From Parasulfuritortus sp037446165 (GTDB taxonomy: Bacteria > Pseudomonadota > Gammaproteobacteria > Burkholderiales > Thiobacillaceae): DNA of 64,000 bases. The stretch covers positions 1 through 64,000 of the forward strand of contig JBBIJC010000003.1 in the NCBI GenBank assembly GCA_037446165.1, written 5' to 3'. The notes under the pieces are model-generated. The model worked only from the letters and a program-made list of their open reading frames with translations, was not told the DNA's origin and made no database searches. Of this stretch, positions 39,397 to 48,821 are shown in pieces (position 1 is the first letter of the stretch; the number at the start of each line of letters is the position of its first letter). Made by a program: the position numbers and the translations under genes.

Positions 39397-40929
39397 GTGG
39401 CTGGTCCCGAGTTTGAAGTACCCAAGCTGAATGACAGCGGTTATACCGCTGTCCCCAAGATCAACCCTGGCAGCATGGGTCATGTAAAGGCTTACGTGGC
39501 CGGCAAGGGTGCACAGGAATTCCTCGGCTACCCTTGGGAGTTGGGTGATGACTGGAAGGAACGCGTTCTGGACCGCATGGGTGATGTCCTGAACAAATTC
39601 CGCAGTGTGCGCTTGTTCATGGATATATGTGTTCATTGCGGTGCCTGCACTGACAAGTGCCACTACTTCCTGGGCACCGCCGACCCAAACAACATGCCGG
39701 TCGCCCGCCAGGACCTGATGCGCAAGATCTACCGCCGCTACTTCACCCTGCCGGGGAAAATCGTCCCGTGGCTGGTGGGTGCCGAGGACCTGACCAAGGA
39801 AACCTTGGATCAGTGGTTCAACTACTATCATCAGTGCTCAGAATGCCGCCGCTGTTCGGTCTATTGTCCGTATGGCATTGATACGGCCGAGATCACCATG
39901 GCTGGTCGCGAGATCCTCAATTACGCCGGCTACGGCCAAAAATACTCCAACGAGATTCTGGGCAAGGTTCAAAAAATTGGTAACAACCTCGGCTTGCCCG
40001 GCCCGGCTCTGATCGACACGCTGGAAGGGTTGGAGGAAGACATCGAAGCGGATACAGGCGTGGCAGTGAAGATGCCGCTGGACGTGAAGGGCGCAGAAAT
40101 TCTGCTGGTCACCCCGTCGGCAGATTTCTTCTCCGAGCCTCACGTTGAGTCCCTGATTGGCTACGCCAAGGTCTTCCATGCCGCCGGGGCCTCCTGGACC
40201 CTGTCCAGCCATGCCTCCGAAGCAGGCAACTTCGGCCTGTTCAATGGCAACTACGAGACCATGCGTACCGTCGCCATGCGGATTCGTGACGCTGCACTTG
40301 AACTGGGCGTCAAGCGCATCATAGTCGGTGAATGCGGTCATGCCTGGCGCGTGGCCTATGCCTACTGGAACACGCTGACCGGCCTTGGCTGGGGCGGTAA
40401 TGACCCGTTCTCGATCGAACTACAAAGCAAGCTCGATCCTCGGTACAAGCAGCCGATGCACATCTGCGAATACACATGGGACCTGATCGAAAAAGGCGTG
40501 CTCAAGTTCGACAAGTCACTGAATGACCACCGGACCATCACCTATCACGATTCCTGCAACGTGGCGCGTGCTTCACGCATGGGCGACGAACCAGGCGGCC
40601 AGTTCACCATCCCGCGCAACATCATCAGGGCAGTTGCCAACAACTTCCACGATATGGCCGAGGAAACCATAGGCGAAGCCACTTTCTGCTGCGGCGGTGG
40701 TGGTGGTGTCCTGACCGACGACCTGATCGAAGTTCGGGTCAAGGGTGCCTTGCCCCGCATGAATGCCTACAACGCCGTCTCCAAAGAACATGGCGTTAAC
40801 TTTCTGGCCCTGATCTGTGCCATCTGCAAGGCACAGTTCAACAAGGTAGTACCGTTCTACGGTTTTGACATGAGCATGGTCGGTGGCGTCCACCAGTTGG
40901 TGGGCACTGCGATCAAGCTTGAAGATTGA
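39397..40929 (+). CDS. dsrK: Heterodisulfide-reductase-like Fe-S subunit DsrK
   Basis: Cytoplasmic catalytic subunit of DsrMKJOP acting on DsrC disulfide/trisulfide. It starts at GTG 39397 with GGAG in front. Two ferredoxin motifs (CVHCGACTDKC at about residue 80, CSECRRCSVYC at about 150) are followed by CCG-type segments (YHDSCNVARASRM and FCCGGGGG) that bind the special [4Fe-4S] cluster of HdrD-like proteins. Full length at 510 residues. Confidence 0.95.
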   Translation: MAGPEFEVPKLNDSGYTAVPKINPGSMGHVKAYVAGKGAQEFLGYPWELGDDWKERVLDRMGDVLNKFRSVRLFMDICVHCGACTDKCHYFLGTADPNNMPVARQDLMRKIYRRYFTLPGKIVPWLVGAEDLTKETLDQWFNYYHQCSECRRCSVYCPYGIDTAEITMAGREILNYAGYGQKYSNEILGKVQKIGNNLGLPGPALIDTLEGLEEDIEADTGVAVKMPLDVKGAEILLVTPSADFFSEPHVESLIGYAKVFHAAGASWTLSSHASEAGNFGLFNGNYETMRTVAMRIRDAALELGVKRIIVGECGHAWRVAYAYWNTLTGLGWGGNDPFSIELQSKLDPRYKQPMHICEYTWDLIEKGVLKFDKSLNDHRTITYHDSCNVARASRMGDEPGGQFTIPRNIIRAVANNFHDMAEETIGEATFCCGGGGGVLTDDLIEVRVKGALPRMNAYNAVSKEHGVNFLALICAICKAQFNKVVPFYGFDMSMVGGVHQLVGTAIKLED

Positions 40930-41012
40930 TTAATGCGTTTTGAATCGATGCGGGCAACCGCTTAACGAGACACACGCGGTTATACCGCACGATTTACGAT
41001 AGGAGAGCAAAG

Positions 41013-42992
41013 ATGTCGGTCACATCCAAAGACGTTAAGAAGACTGAAGGCTTGACCTGGCGCCGTTACAAGGACGGCGAATCAGAGGCGAATTACCGTT
41101 CCGAACAGGACAAGATTTTCCAGGCCAGCTGGACCCACAAGTGTCCGGAGTACGTACTCTCCACGCCTCCTTGCCAGGGCTCCTGCCCGGCTGGCGAAGA
41201 CATTCGCTCCTACCTGAACATCGTGCGTGGCATCGAGAAGCCTCCGGTCGGCGCCGATGGCAAACCCAGCATGAGCTGGCAGGAATATGCCTGGCGCCGC
41301 CTGACCGAAGCCAACCCGTTCCCGGCGGTTATGGGCCGGGTCTGCCCCGCCCCCTGTGAATCCGGCTGCAACCGCAACCAAGTGGAAGAGAACGTCGGCA
41401 TCAACTCGGTCGAGCACTTTCTGGGCAACTGGGCTTTGGAAAACAAAGTCGGTTTTGTGAACACCAGCAACAAGAAGTCAGGCAAGAAGATAGCCATCAT
41501 CGGTGGTGGACCGGCTGGTCTGGCAGCAGCCTACCAGTTGACCCTCAAGGGCCATAGCTGCACCATTTTTGATGACCACGCCGAACTCGGCGGCATGATG
41601 CGTTACGGCATTCCTGGCTTCCGCACCCCGCGTGAAGTCCTCGATGGCGAAATCCAGCGGATTCTGGATCTGGGTGTCGACACCAAGCTGAACTGCCGTA
41701 TCGGCACAGATGTCAGCATGGAATCGATCGAGAAGGAATATGACGCCGTTCTGATGGGCATGGGTGCGCAAGCTGGCCGTGCGCTGCCGGTTGATGGTGC
41801 CGACGCACCCAACTGCGTTACCGCCATGTCCTTCCTGCGCGCCTTCAATGAAGGCCGGCTGCAGCACGTGGGCAACAAGGTTGTGGTTATCGGTGGTGGC
41901 GATACCTCGATCGACGTCGCCACGGTTGCGCGTCGTCTTGGCAAAATTACCAATGCCTCGAGCACCGATCTGCCCGAAATGGTCATGGCCGGTCACACCG
42001 CCCATGACGTAGCCTCGATTGCCGCCCGCCAAGGTGTTGAAGTTGTCCTGATCTCACGTGCCACCGTCGACAAGATGGCGGCCAACAAACATGAAATCGA
42101 GCAAGCTCAGTCAGAAGGCATCCACATTATTGGTGGTGTCACGCCTGTAGCCGTGATCAAAGGCCCGGATGGTCGCGCAACCGCGCTACGCGTCGCTCAA
42201 TTCGAGATGGTGGGCAAGGAAACCAAGATCATCGAGGGTACCGAGCAGGACCTCGAAGGCGACCTGATCGTCTCCGCCATTGGTCAAGCAGTCGATTTCA
42301 CTGGCCTGGAAACCTACAACAACAACAACGGCCTGATCAAGACCGACAAGAACTATCGCTTCCCCGGCAAGACCAACGTGTTTGTCGCGGGTGACGTGAT
42401 TCGTCCTCACCTTTTGACAACTGCAATCGGCCATGCCCGCATTTGCGCCGATGGCATCGATGCCTTCCTGAAGGGTCAGGAAGTCGACAAGCGGCCCAAG
42501 GTCGACGTCGACCACTGGGACCTGGTTCGCCGCTGGATTGAAACCGGTCACGAGTACAAAGAGCATCATGGCCAGGAATGGGGCACTTCCGAATGGAAGG
42601 ACACCCTGCACAACTTCGAAGACCGCTCACAGCGCTACATCATCCCGTCAACCCAGCTGTTCCTGGGCCACTTCGCGAATACTCCGCGCCTGAAACGCGA
42701 AGTCACCGTGCTGGACAAGGACTCCGCCTTGGGCAACTTCCAGGATCGTCTGCACGCCCTGGACGAGAAACAGGCTGTGACTGAAGCCAAACGTTGCATG
42801 TCATGTGGCCTCTGCTTCGAATGTGACAACTGCGTGATCTACTGCCCGCAGACTGCCGTGTTCAAGGTCAAGAAGAAGGATGCCCCGACGACGGGTCGGT
42901 ATGTGGACACCGACTATGCCAAATGCATTGGCTGCCATATCTGTGCCGATGTCTGCCCGACCGGCTACATACAGATGGGCATGGGCGACTGA
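41013..42992 (+). CDS. dsrL: NAD(P)H-dependent iron-sulfur flavoprotein DsrL
   Basis: Cytoplasmic flavoprotein of the glutamate-synthase small-subunit family, proposed to pass electrons between DsrAB and NAD(P)+ during sulfur oxidation. It has N-terminal Fe-S cysteines (TPPCQGSCPAGEDI, CPAPCESGCNRNQVEE), an FAD GxGxxG (IIGGGPAGLAAAYQL) and a nucleotide-binding GGGDTSIDVA. Two C-terminal [4Fe-4S] motifs (CMSCGLCFECDNC, CIGCHICADVCPTG) complete it. At 659 residues it corresponds to the DsrL-1 type linked to sulfur oxidisers. Confidence 0.95.
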   Translation: MSVTSKDVKKTEGLTWRRYKDGESEANYRSEQDKIFQASWTHKCPEYVLSTPPCQGSCPAGEDIRSYLNIVRGIEKPPVGADGKPSMSWQEYAWRRLTEANPFPAVMGRVCPAPCESGCNRNQVEENVGINSVEHFLGNWALENKVGFVNTSNKKSGKKIAIIGGGPAGLAAAYQLTLKGHSCTIFDDHAELGGMMRYGIPGFRTPREVLDGEIQRILDLGVDTKLNCRIGTDVSMESIEKEYDAVLMGMGAQAGRALPVDGADAPNCVTAMSFLRAFNEGRLQHVGNKVVVIGGGDTSIDVATVARRLGKITNASSTDLPEMVMAGHTAHDVASIAARQGVEVVLISRATVDKMAANKHEIEQAQSEGIHIIGGVTPVAVIKGPDGRATALRVAQFEMVGKETKIIEGTEQDLEGDLIVSAIGQAVDFTGLETYNNNNGLIKTDKNYRFPGKTNVFVAGDVIRPHLLTTAIGHARICADGIDAFLKGQEVDKRPKVDVDHWDLVRRWIETGHEYKEHHGQEWGTSEWKDTLHNFEDRSQRYIIPSTQLFLGHFANTPRLKREVTVLDKDSALGNFQDRLHALDEKQAVTEAKRCMSCGLCFECDNCVIYCPQTAVFKVKKKDAPTTGRYVDTDYAKCIGCHICADVCPTGYIQMGMGD

Positions 42993-43008
42993 TAAGGAAG
43001 GAACTGGT

Positions 43009-43458
43009 ATGGCAAGATTTGCCCCTTGGCTGAAGCTTGCCGTCCTGCTGGGCGTAATGGCAATGACCATTACGCCCTTGCAACGGGCGGTTGCGGATGT
43101 GGAGTTACCCGGGCTGGAGAATCACAAGGGCAATAAATGCGTGGATGATGAAGACTTCATCCGTCGCAATCACCCTGATCTGCTCAAACACCACCGCGAT
43201 GAAGTGGTTCGCAAAGGCATCCGTACCACCAAATACAGCCTCAAGAAATGCGTTGAATGCCATGCCAGCGCCAAAACCGGCAGCGTAGCGTCAGCCAAGG
43301 ACGATTTCTGCGTCGCCTGTCATTCCTATGTCGGAGTCCAGTTGGAATGTTGGGAATGCCATTCGAGCAAACCTGGCAAACCCACTGCACTACCCAGCGA
43401 GGCGAGCAAGACTTCGCCCATGATGACCTCTGTTCAAGCTGAGGGACAAAAGAAATGA
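43009..43458 (+). CDS. dsrJ: Trihaem cytochrome c DsrJ
   Basis: Periplasmic subunit of DsrMKJOP. An uncleaved signal/anchor helix (WLKLAVLLGVMAMTITPLQ) is followed by three CxxCH sites: CVECH, CVACH and CWECH. The 149-residue protein has a Pro/Ser/Lys tail. The start at ATG 43009 follows AAGGAA. The upstream open frame is a shadow of dsrL. It ends overlapping dsrO by ATGA. Confidence 0.94.
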   Translation: MARFAPWLKLAVLLGVMAMTITPLQRAVADVELPGLENHKGNKCVDDEDFIRRNHPDLLKHHRDEVVRKGIRTTKYSLKKCVECHASAKTGSVASAKDDFCVACHSYVGVQLECWECHSSKPGKPTALPSEASKTSPMMTSVQAEGQKK

Positions 43459-44207
43459 GCGAGCATCAATTCAACGAAGACACCGATCAGGATCGACGTG
43501 ATTTTCTCAAAACCAGCGCTGGCTTGGCAGGCGTCACCTTAGCGCCCGGTGTGCTTCTGTATGGCATCTCCGCTTACGGACGCCCTCCGGAACTAGCCGC
43601 GACCAGCTTGAACCGCTGGGGCATGCTGATCGACACCACCAAGTGTGCAACGGGCTGTAATGACTGCGTGACCGCCTGTAACACAGAAAATGGACTATCC
43701 GGAAAAACCGGCCCACAGGACTCCCAATGGATCCGCAAGGTTCATATCAAGGATCTGCAAACTGGCGAAGAACACAATCTGCCGATGATGTGCCAGCATT
43801 GTGAAAACCCACCCTGCGTGGATGTCTGCCCTACCGGCGCATCGATGAAGCGGGCCGATGGCATCGTTCTGGTCGATCGCCATATTTGTATCGGTTGCCG
43901 TTACTGCATGATGGCCTGCCCCTACAAGGCTCGGTCCTTTGTGCATGAGCCTTTGCATGATCAGAAACCGGATGTTCCGCGCGGTAAAGGCTGTGTTGAG
44001 TCCTGCACTTTCTGTGTCCAACGTGTGGATAAGAACGAGCAACCCGCCTGCGTCGAGGCCTGCAACAAGGCCGAGCACAACGCCATGTTGTTTGGCGACT
44101 TGAACAATCCGGGCAGTGATATCGCCAAGGCGGTAAAGACCTTCGCCACCACCGAAGTGCGCGCCGACCTTCGCCTGAACACCGGCGTCCGTTATCAGGG
44201 GATTTAA
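43455..44207 (+). CDS. dsrO: Periplasmic ferredoxin-like subunit DsrO
   Basis: Tat-exported Fe-S protein (DRRDFLKTSAGLAG signal) of DsrMKJOP with several [4Fe-4S] motifs: CATGCNDCVTAC, CQHCENPPCVDVCPTG, CIGCRYCMMACPYKAR and CTFCVQRVDKNEQPACVEAC. At 250 residues it fits the family of HybA/NrfC-like proteins. It connects DsrJ with the membrane subunit DsrP, whose gene starts three bases later. Confidence 0.95.
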   Translation: MSEHQFNEDTDQDRRDFLKTSAGLAGVTLAPGVLLYGISAYGRPPELAATSLNRWGMLIDTTKCATGCNDCVTACNTENGLSGKTGPQDSQWIRKVHIKDLQTGEEHNLPMMCQHCENPPCVDVCPTGASMKRADGIVLVDRHICIGCRYCMMACPYKARSFVHEPLHDQKPDVPRGKGCVESCTFCVQRVDKNEQPACVEACNKAEHNAMLFGDLNNPGSDIAKAVKTFATTEVRADLRLNTGVRYQGI

Positions 44208-44210
44208 AGC

Positions 44211-45428
44211 ATGGCAACCAATACCTGTCCCGACACCAGCAGCCTCTATGGCTGCGCGAAAAGCAAACAGTTCTGGGCACTGATGGCCTTCGGAGGCGTG
44301 GGTATGCTGATCACGCTGTTCGCCTTCTTTACCCTGGAGCATCACGGTCACATCCTGACCGGGATGAACAACCAGATCGTGTGGGGCTTGCCACACGTAT
44401 TCGCCGTGTTCCTGATTGTCGCGGCGTCCGGCGTACTTAACGTTGCTTCCATCGGTTCCGTATTCGGCAAGAAGATCTACAAGGCGCGCGCACCGCTGTC
44501 CGGCCTGCTCGCCCTGGCAATGCTGGCCGGCGGTCTGGGTGTATTGGTACTTGATCTGGGTCGGTCCGACCGGCTGATCATCGCCATGACCCACTACAAT
44601 TTCAAGTCGATCTTTGCCTGGAACATGATTTTCTACAACGGCTTCTTTGCCATTGTGGGCCTTTACCTGATCACCCTGATGTCTCGAAACCTGAAGCAGT
44701 ACTCCAAACCGGTTGGCCTGCTGGCATTCCTGTGGCGTCTTGCCCTGACCACGGCCACAGGCTCGATCTTCGGTTTCCTGGTGGCTCGAGCTGGCTACAA
44801 CTCGGCCCTTTATGCCCCGATGTTCATCATCTACTCTTTTGCTTATGGCCTGGCTGCATTCATCGTTGTTCAGTCGGTGATGTACAAGTGGAACAATATC
44901 CAGGTCGACGTGAATATCCTGGGCCGGCTGAAAAATCTGCTGGCCGTATTCATTGCAGCCGGCCTTTACTTCACGGTTGTCCTGCATCTGACCAACATGT
45001 ATTTCGCCAAACAATGGGACTACGAGCATTTCATCCTGGTTAGCGGCGGCATCTACACCACCCTGTTCTGGATTGGCCAGGTCCTGATCGGCGGAATCCT
45101 TCCCATCATCCTGCTGTTCAGCCCCGCTGCGAAACAACATCCCGCAATCGTATTCATAGCGGCCTTGCTGGTCGTCATCGGCGGTCATGCCCAGATGTAT
45201 GTGACGATTGTTGGAGGCCAGGCCTTCCCTCTCGACCTGTTCCCCGGCTTCGCCCAGAGCAGCAGTTTCTATGACGGCGAGATTCACCAGTACACCCCGT
45301 CCATATGGGAACTGATGTTGGGCATGGGCGGGATCATGATTGCCTTCCTGATCACGACCGTCGCAGTCCACGTTCTGAAGTTCATCCCGTCTGACGACTT
45401 CAAGGATATCGAGTTGGTTAAGCACTGA
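44211..45428 (+). CDS. dsrP: Membrane quinone-interacting subunit DsrP (NrfD family)
   Basis: Polytopic membrane protein of 405 residues with about ten hydrophobic helices, of the NrfD/PsrC family that exchanges electrons with quinones without haem. It forms the second quinone-linked module of DsrMKJOP together with DsrO and DsrJ. A good terminator follows, closing the main dsr operon. Confidence 0.94.
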   Translation: MATNTCPDTSSLYGCAKSKQFWALMAFGGVGMLITLFAFFTLEHHGHILTGMNNQIVWGLPHVFAVFLIVAASGVLNVASIGSVFGKKIYKARAPLSGLLALAMLAGGLGVLVLDLGRSDRLIIAMTHYNFKSIFAWNMIFYNGFFAIVGLYLITLMSRNLKQYSKPVGLLAFLWRLALTTATGSIFGFLVARAGYNSALYAPMFIIYSFAYGLAAFIVVQSVMYKWNNIQVDVNILGRLKNLLAVFIAAGLYFTVVLHLTNMYFAKQWDYEHFILVSGGIYTTLFWIGQVLIGGILPIILLFSPAAKQHPAIVFIAALLVVIGGHAQMYVTIVGGQAFPLDLFPGFAQSSSFYDGEIHQYTPSIWELMLGMGGIMIAFLITTVAVHVLKFIPSDDFKDIELVKH

Positions 45429-45451
45429 ATCCCAACCGGCAACGTCCGCAA

Positions 45452-45484
45452 CCAAAAAGCCGACTAATCTTGTCGGCTTTTTGG
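45452..45484 (+). terminator. Rho-independent terminator after dsrP
   Basis: 13-base-pair stem CCAAAAAGCCGAC / GTCGGCTTTTTGG with a seven-base loop and a built-in T run. It separates dsrA-P from dsrN-dsrR-cysG. Confidence 0.85.
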
Positions 45485-45507
45485 TTTTCGGCTGATAGAA
45501 TATTGCA

Positions 45508-46917
45508 ATGGCCAGTTTTTATATCTCAGCAGCCCATAAATCCTCGGGAAAGACCACGGTCACGCTCGGACTGTGTCGTGCCCTGAAAAATCGCGGCCTG
45601 AAAGTTCAGCCATTCAAGAAAGGTCCCGATTACATTGACCCCATCTGGCATGCGCAGGCCAGTGGCCAGGCCTCGTATAACCTCGATTTTCGGTTGATGA
45701 ACCGCACTGAGATCAGGGATCTCTATGGCCGACATGCCGCCGTTGCCGACATTTCCATTGTCGAGGGCAACAAGGGCTTGTATGACGGAATGGACATCGA
45801 AGGGTCCGACAGCAATGCGGCCATGGCCAAGGAACTGAACCTGCCCGTGGTTCTGGTCATCGACACGCTGGGGGTCACCCGTGGCGTGGCTCCATTACTG
45901 CTCGGTTACCAAGCCTTCGACCCGGCAATCCGGATAGTCGGGGTCATTCTGAACAAGGTCGGCGGACCTCGACATGAAGAAAAACTACGCCAGGTCATTA
46001 CCCGCTACACAACCATTCCCGTACTGGGCGCCATCCACAAGGACAGCAGGTTGGCCATCGAGGAGCGCCACCTCGGCCTGGTACCTGGCAACGAAGACTC
46101 GGAAGCCGAGCAGCGCATCGACACCATCGCTGAGATTGTCGCCAGCCATGTCGATCTGGATGCACTGATCCGCCTGACCGAAGACTCACCTGCACCTGTC
46201 ATGTCCCAGCTCAGCCCGCGCAAAACGGGCTTACACTTTCAGAACGATGCCTCGCCCATGCGCATCGCGATTGCCAAGGACCGTGCCTTTGGCTTTTATT
46301 ACAGCGAAGATCTGGATACCTTGCGCGAATCCGGGGTCGAGTTGATTCCGCTTGATGCCCTTAGCGCCACATCACTACCAGACGTGGATGGCCTGATCCT
46401 TGGCGGGGGCTTCCCTGAGTCCTTCATCCAGGAACTCTCCGCCAACCGCCCCCTGCTGCGAAATATTCGCCAGGCGATCGATGCACAACTGCCTGTTTAT
46501 GCCGAGTGCGGAGGTCTGATGTACCTGTCCCGTTCGATCCGCTGGAATGAGCAACAAGGCGACATGGTCGGGCTGATACCAGGCGACGCAGTGATGGGTG
46601 CCAGACCGGTTGGCCGGGGCTATGCCAGCTTCATCGAGACGGCAGACTCCCCTCTGGCCACGCAGCCCGGCCAGGAGATCCCGGCCCATGAATTTCACCA
46701 TTCCCATCTGGAAAATCTCGCTGATGGCCTGACCTACGGCTATCAGGTTACCCGTGGCCATGGCATCGACGGTCAACACGACGGCTTCGTCTACAAGAAC
46801 CTGCTTGCTGCGTATTGCCACCGCCGTGGCTCTGGCGACAAGGGATGGATTACACCTTTTCTGGCCAAGGCCCGAGCCTACGCCCAACATCGCAACGCAG
46901 CCCGCAGGGCTGCCTAA
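45508..46917 (+). CDS. dsrN: Sirohaem amidase / cobyrinate a,c-diamide synthase-like DsrN
   Basis: CobB/CbiA-family glutamine amidotransferase thought to amidate sirohaem for DsrAB. The N-terminal ATP-binding domain has SAAHKSSGKTTVTLGL and FKKGPDYIDP. The C-terminal triad-type glutaminase domain has GGGFPE and the nucleophile Cys in YAECGGLMYL. At 469 residues it is full length. It follows the dsrP terminator by only 24 bases, so its own promoter would have to overlap that terminator, or it depends on read-through. Confidence 0.93.
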   Translation: MASFYISAAHKSSGKTTVTLGLCRALKNRGLKVQPFKKGPDYIDPIWHAQASGQASYNLDFRLMNRTEIRDLYGRHAAVADISIVEGNKGLYDGMDIEGSDSNAAMAKELNLPVVLVIDTLGVTRGVAPLLLGYQAFDPAIRIVGVILNKVGGPRHEEKLRQVITRYTTIPVLGAIHKDSRLAIEERHLGLVPGNEDSEAEQRIDTIAEIVASHVDLDALIRLTEDSPAPVMSQLSPRKTGLHFQNDASPMRIAIAKDRAFGFYYSEDLDTLRESGVELIPLDALSATSLPDVDGLILGGGFPESFIQELSANRPLLRNIRQAIDAQLPVYAECGGLMYLSRSIRWNEQQGDMVGLIPGDAVMGARPVGRGYASFIETADSPLATQPGQEIPAHEFHHSHLENLADGLTYGYQVTRGHGIDGQHDGFVYKNLLAAYCHRRGSGDKGWITPFLAKARAYAQHRNAARRAA

Positions 46918-46930
46918 CCGGAGAAATGAC

Positions 46931-47323
46931 ATGATCAATCTGACCAAGAATGCGGCCGCACAGATCGCGCAAGCCGCCCAGCAATCCGGTTCTGGAAGCC
47001 TGGGCCTGAGAATCGCCGCCCGGGTGAACGACGCCGGCATGCTGGAGTTTGGCATGGGCTTCGACGACGAGCGCAATAACGACACCATCGTTGAATCCTA
47101 CGGTGTCACTGTCCTCGTGCACCCGAGCAGCGCCCAATATTTGCAAGGGGTCACCATCGACTACGCCGAGTCGGCTCCGGGAGAATCCCACTTTGTCTTC
47201 ATGATGCCCAATCAGGGCGATGCCGAAGGTGGCGGCAGCTGCGGCAGCGGTGAAGGTAGCGGCGGTGGTTGCGGCTCGGGTGGCTGCGGTTCCGGCGGCT
47301 GCGGCAGTTCCAATCACGCATAA
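46931..47323 (+). CDS. dsrR: A-type (IscA-like) protein DsrR with a Gly/Ser/Cys-rich tail
   Basis: IscA-fold protein of 130 residues required for normal DsrEFH/DsrC expression in Allochromatium. The first conserved A-type cysteine is absent (LRIAARVNDAGMLEFGM). The CGCG end is replaced by a low-complexity tail from about residue 100, where Cys-Gly and Ser-Gly units repeat (SCGSGEGSGGGCGSGGC and onward, five cysteines). It starts 13 bases after dsrN. The tail is unusual and could still bind metal, unlike the cysteine-free Allochromatium protein. Confidence 0.9.
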   Translation: MINLTKNAAAQIAQAAQQSGSGSLGLRIAARVNDAGMLEFGMGFDDERNNDTIVESYGVTVLVHPSSAQYLQGVTIDYAESAPGESHFVFMMPNQGDAEGGGSCGSGEGSGGGCGSGGCGSGGCGSSNHA

Positions 47324-47346
47324 CCGTTTCTGAAGAACAGGAAATC

Positions 47347-48786
47347 ATGGATTACCTACCGATCTTTCTCGACCTCAAGGGCAAGAACAGCCTGGTGGTC
47401 GGTGGCGGCGACGCAGGTGCGCGCAAGGCCACGCTGCTTCTGAGCGCAGGTGCCTGGGTCAACGTGGTCGAACCGGGCGAACTGGCCGACGTGTTCACCG
47501 GCCTGAAGAACACCGACCGCGTCATCCACCGGCGCGAGGCCTTCAAGCCGGAACATCTGGACGGCGTCGAAATAGTGTTCGCCGCCAGCGACGACGACAC
47601 CCTCAACCAGCAGGTCTACGAGGCCGCCCGCACCCGCCACCTGCCGGTGAACGTGGTCGACAAGCCCGAAATCTGCTCCTTCATCATGCCCAGCATCATC
47701 GACCGCTCGCCGGTGGTGGTGGCGGTATCAAGCGGCGGCGAGGCGCCGGTCCTGTCGCGCCTGCTACGCGCTCGCCTGGAAACCCTGATCCCCGCCGCCT
47801 ACGGCCGCCTGGCCACGCTGGCCGGCAAGTTCAAAGGCAGTGTACGCGCGCACTTCCCGACCACCGATGGCCGCCGCAAGTTCTGGGAACGCGCCCTGCT
47901 CTCACCGGTCGCCGAGATGGTCTTCTCCGGCCGCGAGCAGGAGGCCGAACACACCCTGGCCAGGATGCTGGAAGACAGCAGCACCGAGCCCGGCGTCGGT
48001 GAGGTCTATCTGGTCGGCGCCGGCCCGGGCAACCCGGACCTGCTTACCTTCCGCGCCCTGCGTCTGATGCAGCAGGCCGATGTGGTGGTCTACGACCGCC
48101 TGGTCAGCCCGCCCATCCTCGACATGTGCCGGCGCGACGCCGATCGCTTCTACGTCGGCAAGGAACGCGACAACCATGCCGTGCCGCAGGACGAGATCAA
48201 CATGATCCTGGTGAAGCTGGCCAAGGAAGGCAAGCGCGTGCTGCGCCTGAAGGGCGGCGACCCGTTCATCTTCGGCCGCGGCGGCGAGGAGATCGAGACT
48301 CTGCGCGAGCATGGCGTGCCGTTCCAGGTTGTACCGGCCGTTACGGCGGCGGCGGGCGTGGCGTCCTACGCCGGCATCCCGCTCACCCATCGCGACCACG
48401 CCCAGGCCCTGGTCCTGGTCACTGGCCACCTCAAGGACGGCACCATGGACCTGGACTGGGACATGCTTTGCCGACCGAAACAGACCATCGTCATCTACAT
48501 GGGGCTGAAGGGACTGGTGACGCTGTGCGAGGAGATGAAGAAGCATGGCATGCCCGGCTCCACCCCGGCCGCCATCGTCCAGCAGGGCACGACCATCAAC
48601 CAGCGCACTGTGACTGGCACTCTGGACACTCTGCCGGCCCTGGCTGCACAGGCTGAACTCAAACCACCGACTCTGATCATCGTCGGCAGCGTGGTCAGTC
48701 TGCACGCAAAGCTCAACTGGTTCCATCCGGAACCGGCCAAGGACGACCACTGGCATACACCGCTCGACCGACCCGCAAGCATGTAA
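47347..48786 (+). CDS. cysG: Trifunctional siroheme synthase CysG
   Basis: Makes sirohaem from uroporphyrinogen III. The N-terminal dehydrogenase/ferrochelatase (about 1-215; LVVGGGDAGARKATLLL, VNVVDKPEICSF) is fused to the C-terminal SAM methyltransferase (about 217-460; VYLVGAGPGNPDLLT, YDRLVSPPIL, RLKGGDPFIFGRGGEE). The start at ATG 47347 gives 479 residues; the open frame from 47269 overlaps dsrR. The position behind dsrNR provides the sirohaem needed by DsrAB. Confidence 0.96.
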   Translation: MDYLPIFLDLKGKNSLVVGGGDAGARKATLLLSAGAWVNVVEPGELADVFTGLKNTDRVIHRREAFKPEHLDGVEIVFAASDDDTLNQQVYEAARTRHLPVNVVDKPEICSFIMPSIIDRSPVVVAVSSGGEAPVLSRLLRARLETLIPAAYGRLATLAGKFKGSVRAHFPTTDGRRKFWERALLSPVAEMVFSGREQEAEHTLARMLEDSSTEPGVGEVYLVGAGPGNPDLLTFRALRLMQQADVVVYDRLVSPPILDMCRRDADRFYVGKERDNHAVPQDEINMILVKLAKEGKRVLRLKGGDPFIFGRGGEEIETLREHGVPFQVVPAVTAAAGVASYAGIPLTHRDHAQALVLVTGHLKDGTMDLDWDMLCRPKQTIVIYMGLKGLVTLCEEMKKHGMPGSTPAAIVQQGTTINQRTVTGTLDTLPALAAQAELKPPTLIIVGSVVSLHAKLNWFHPEPAKDDHWHTPLDRPASM

Positions 48787-48820
48787 CAAAACGGGCCTGG
48801 TGAATCCAGGCCCGTTTTGT
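48786..48820. terminator. Bidirectional terminator between cysG and the acetyltransferase gene
   Basis: 15-base-pair stem ACAAAACGGGCCTGG / CCAGGCCCGTTTTGT with loop TGAAT, flanked by A and T runs on both sides. It terminates the convergent units. Confidence 0.88.
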
Positions 48821-48821
48821 T

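Noticed and set aside
43695..45455. 586-residue minus-strand open frame opposite dsrO and dsrP
   Set aside because: Antisense of two well-supported dsr genes, with His/Gln/Gly-rich shadow composition.
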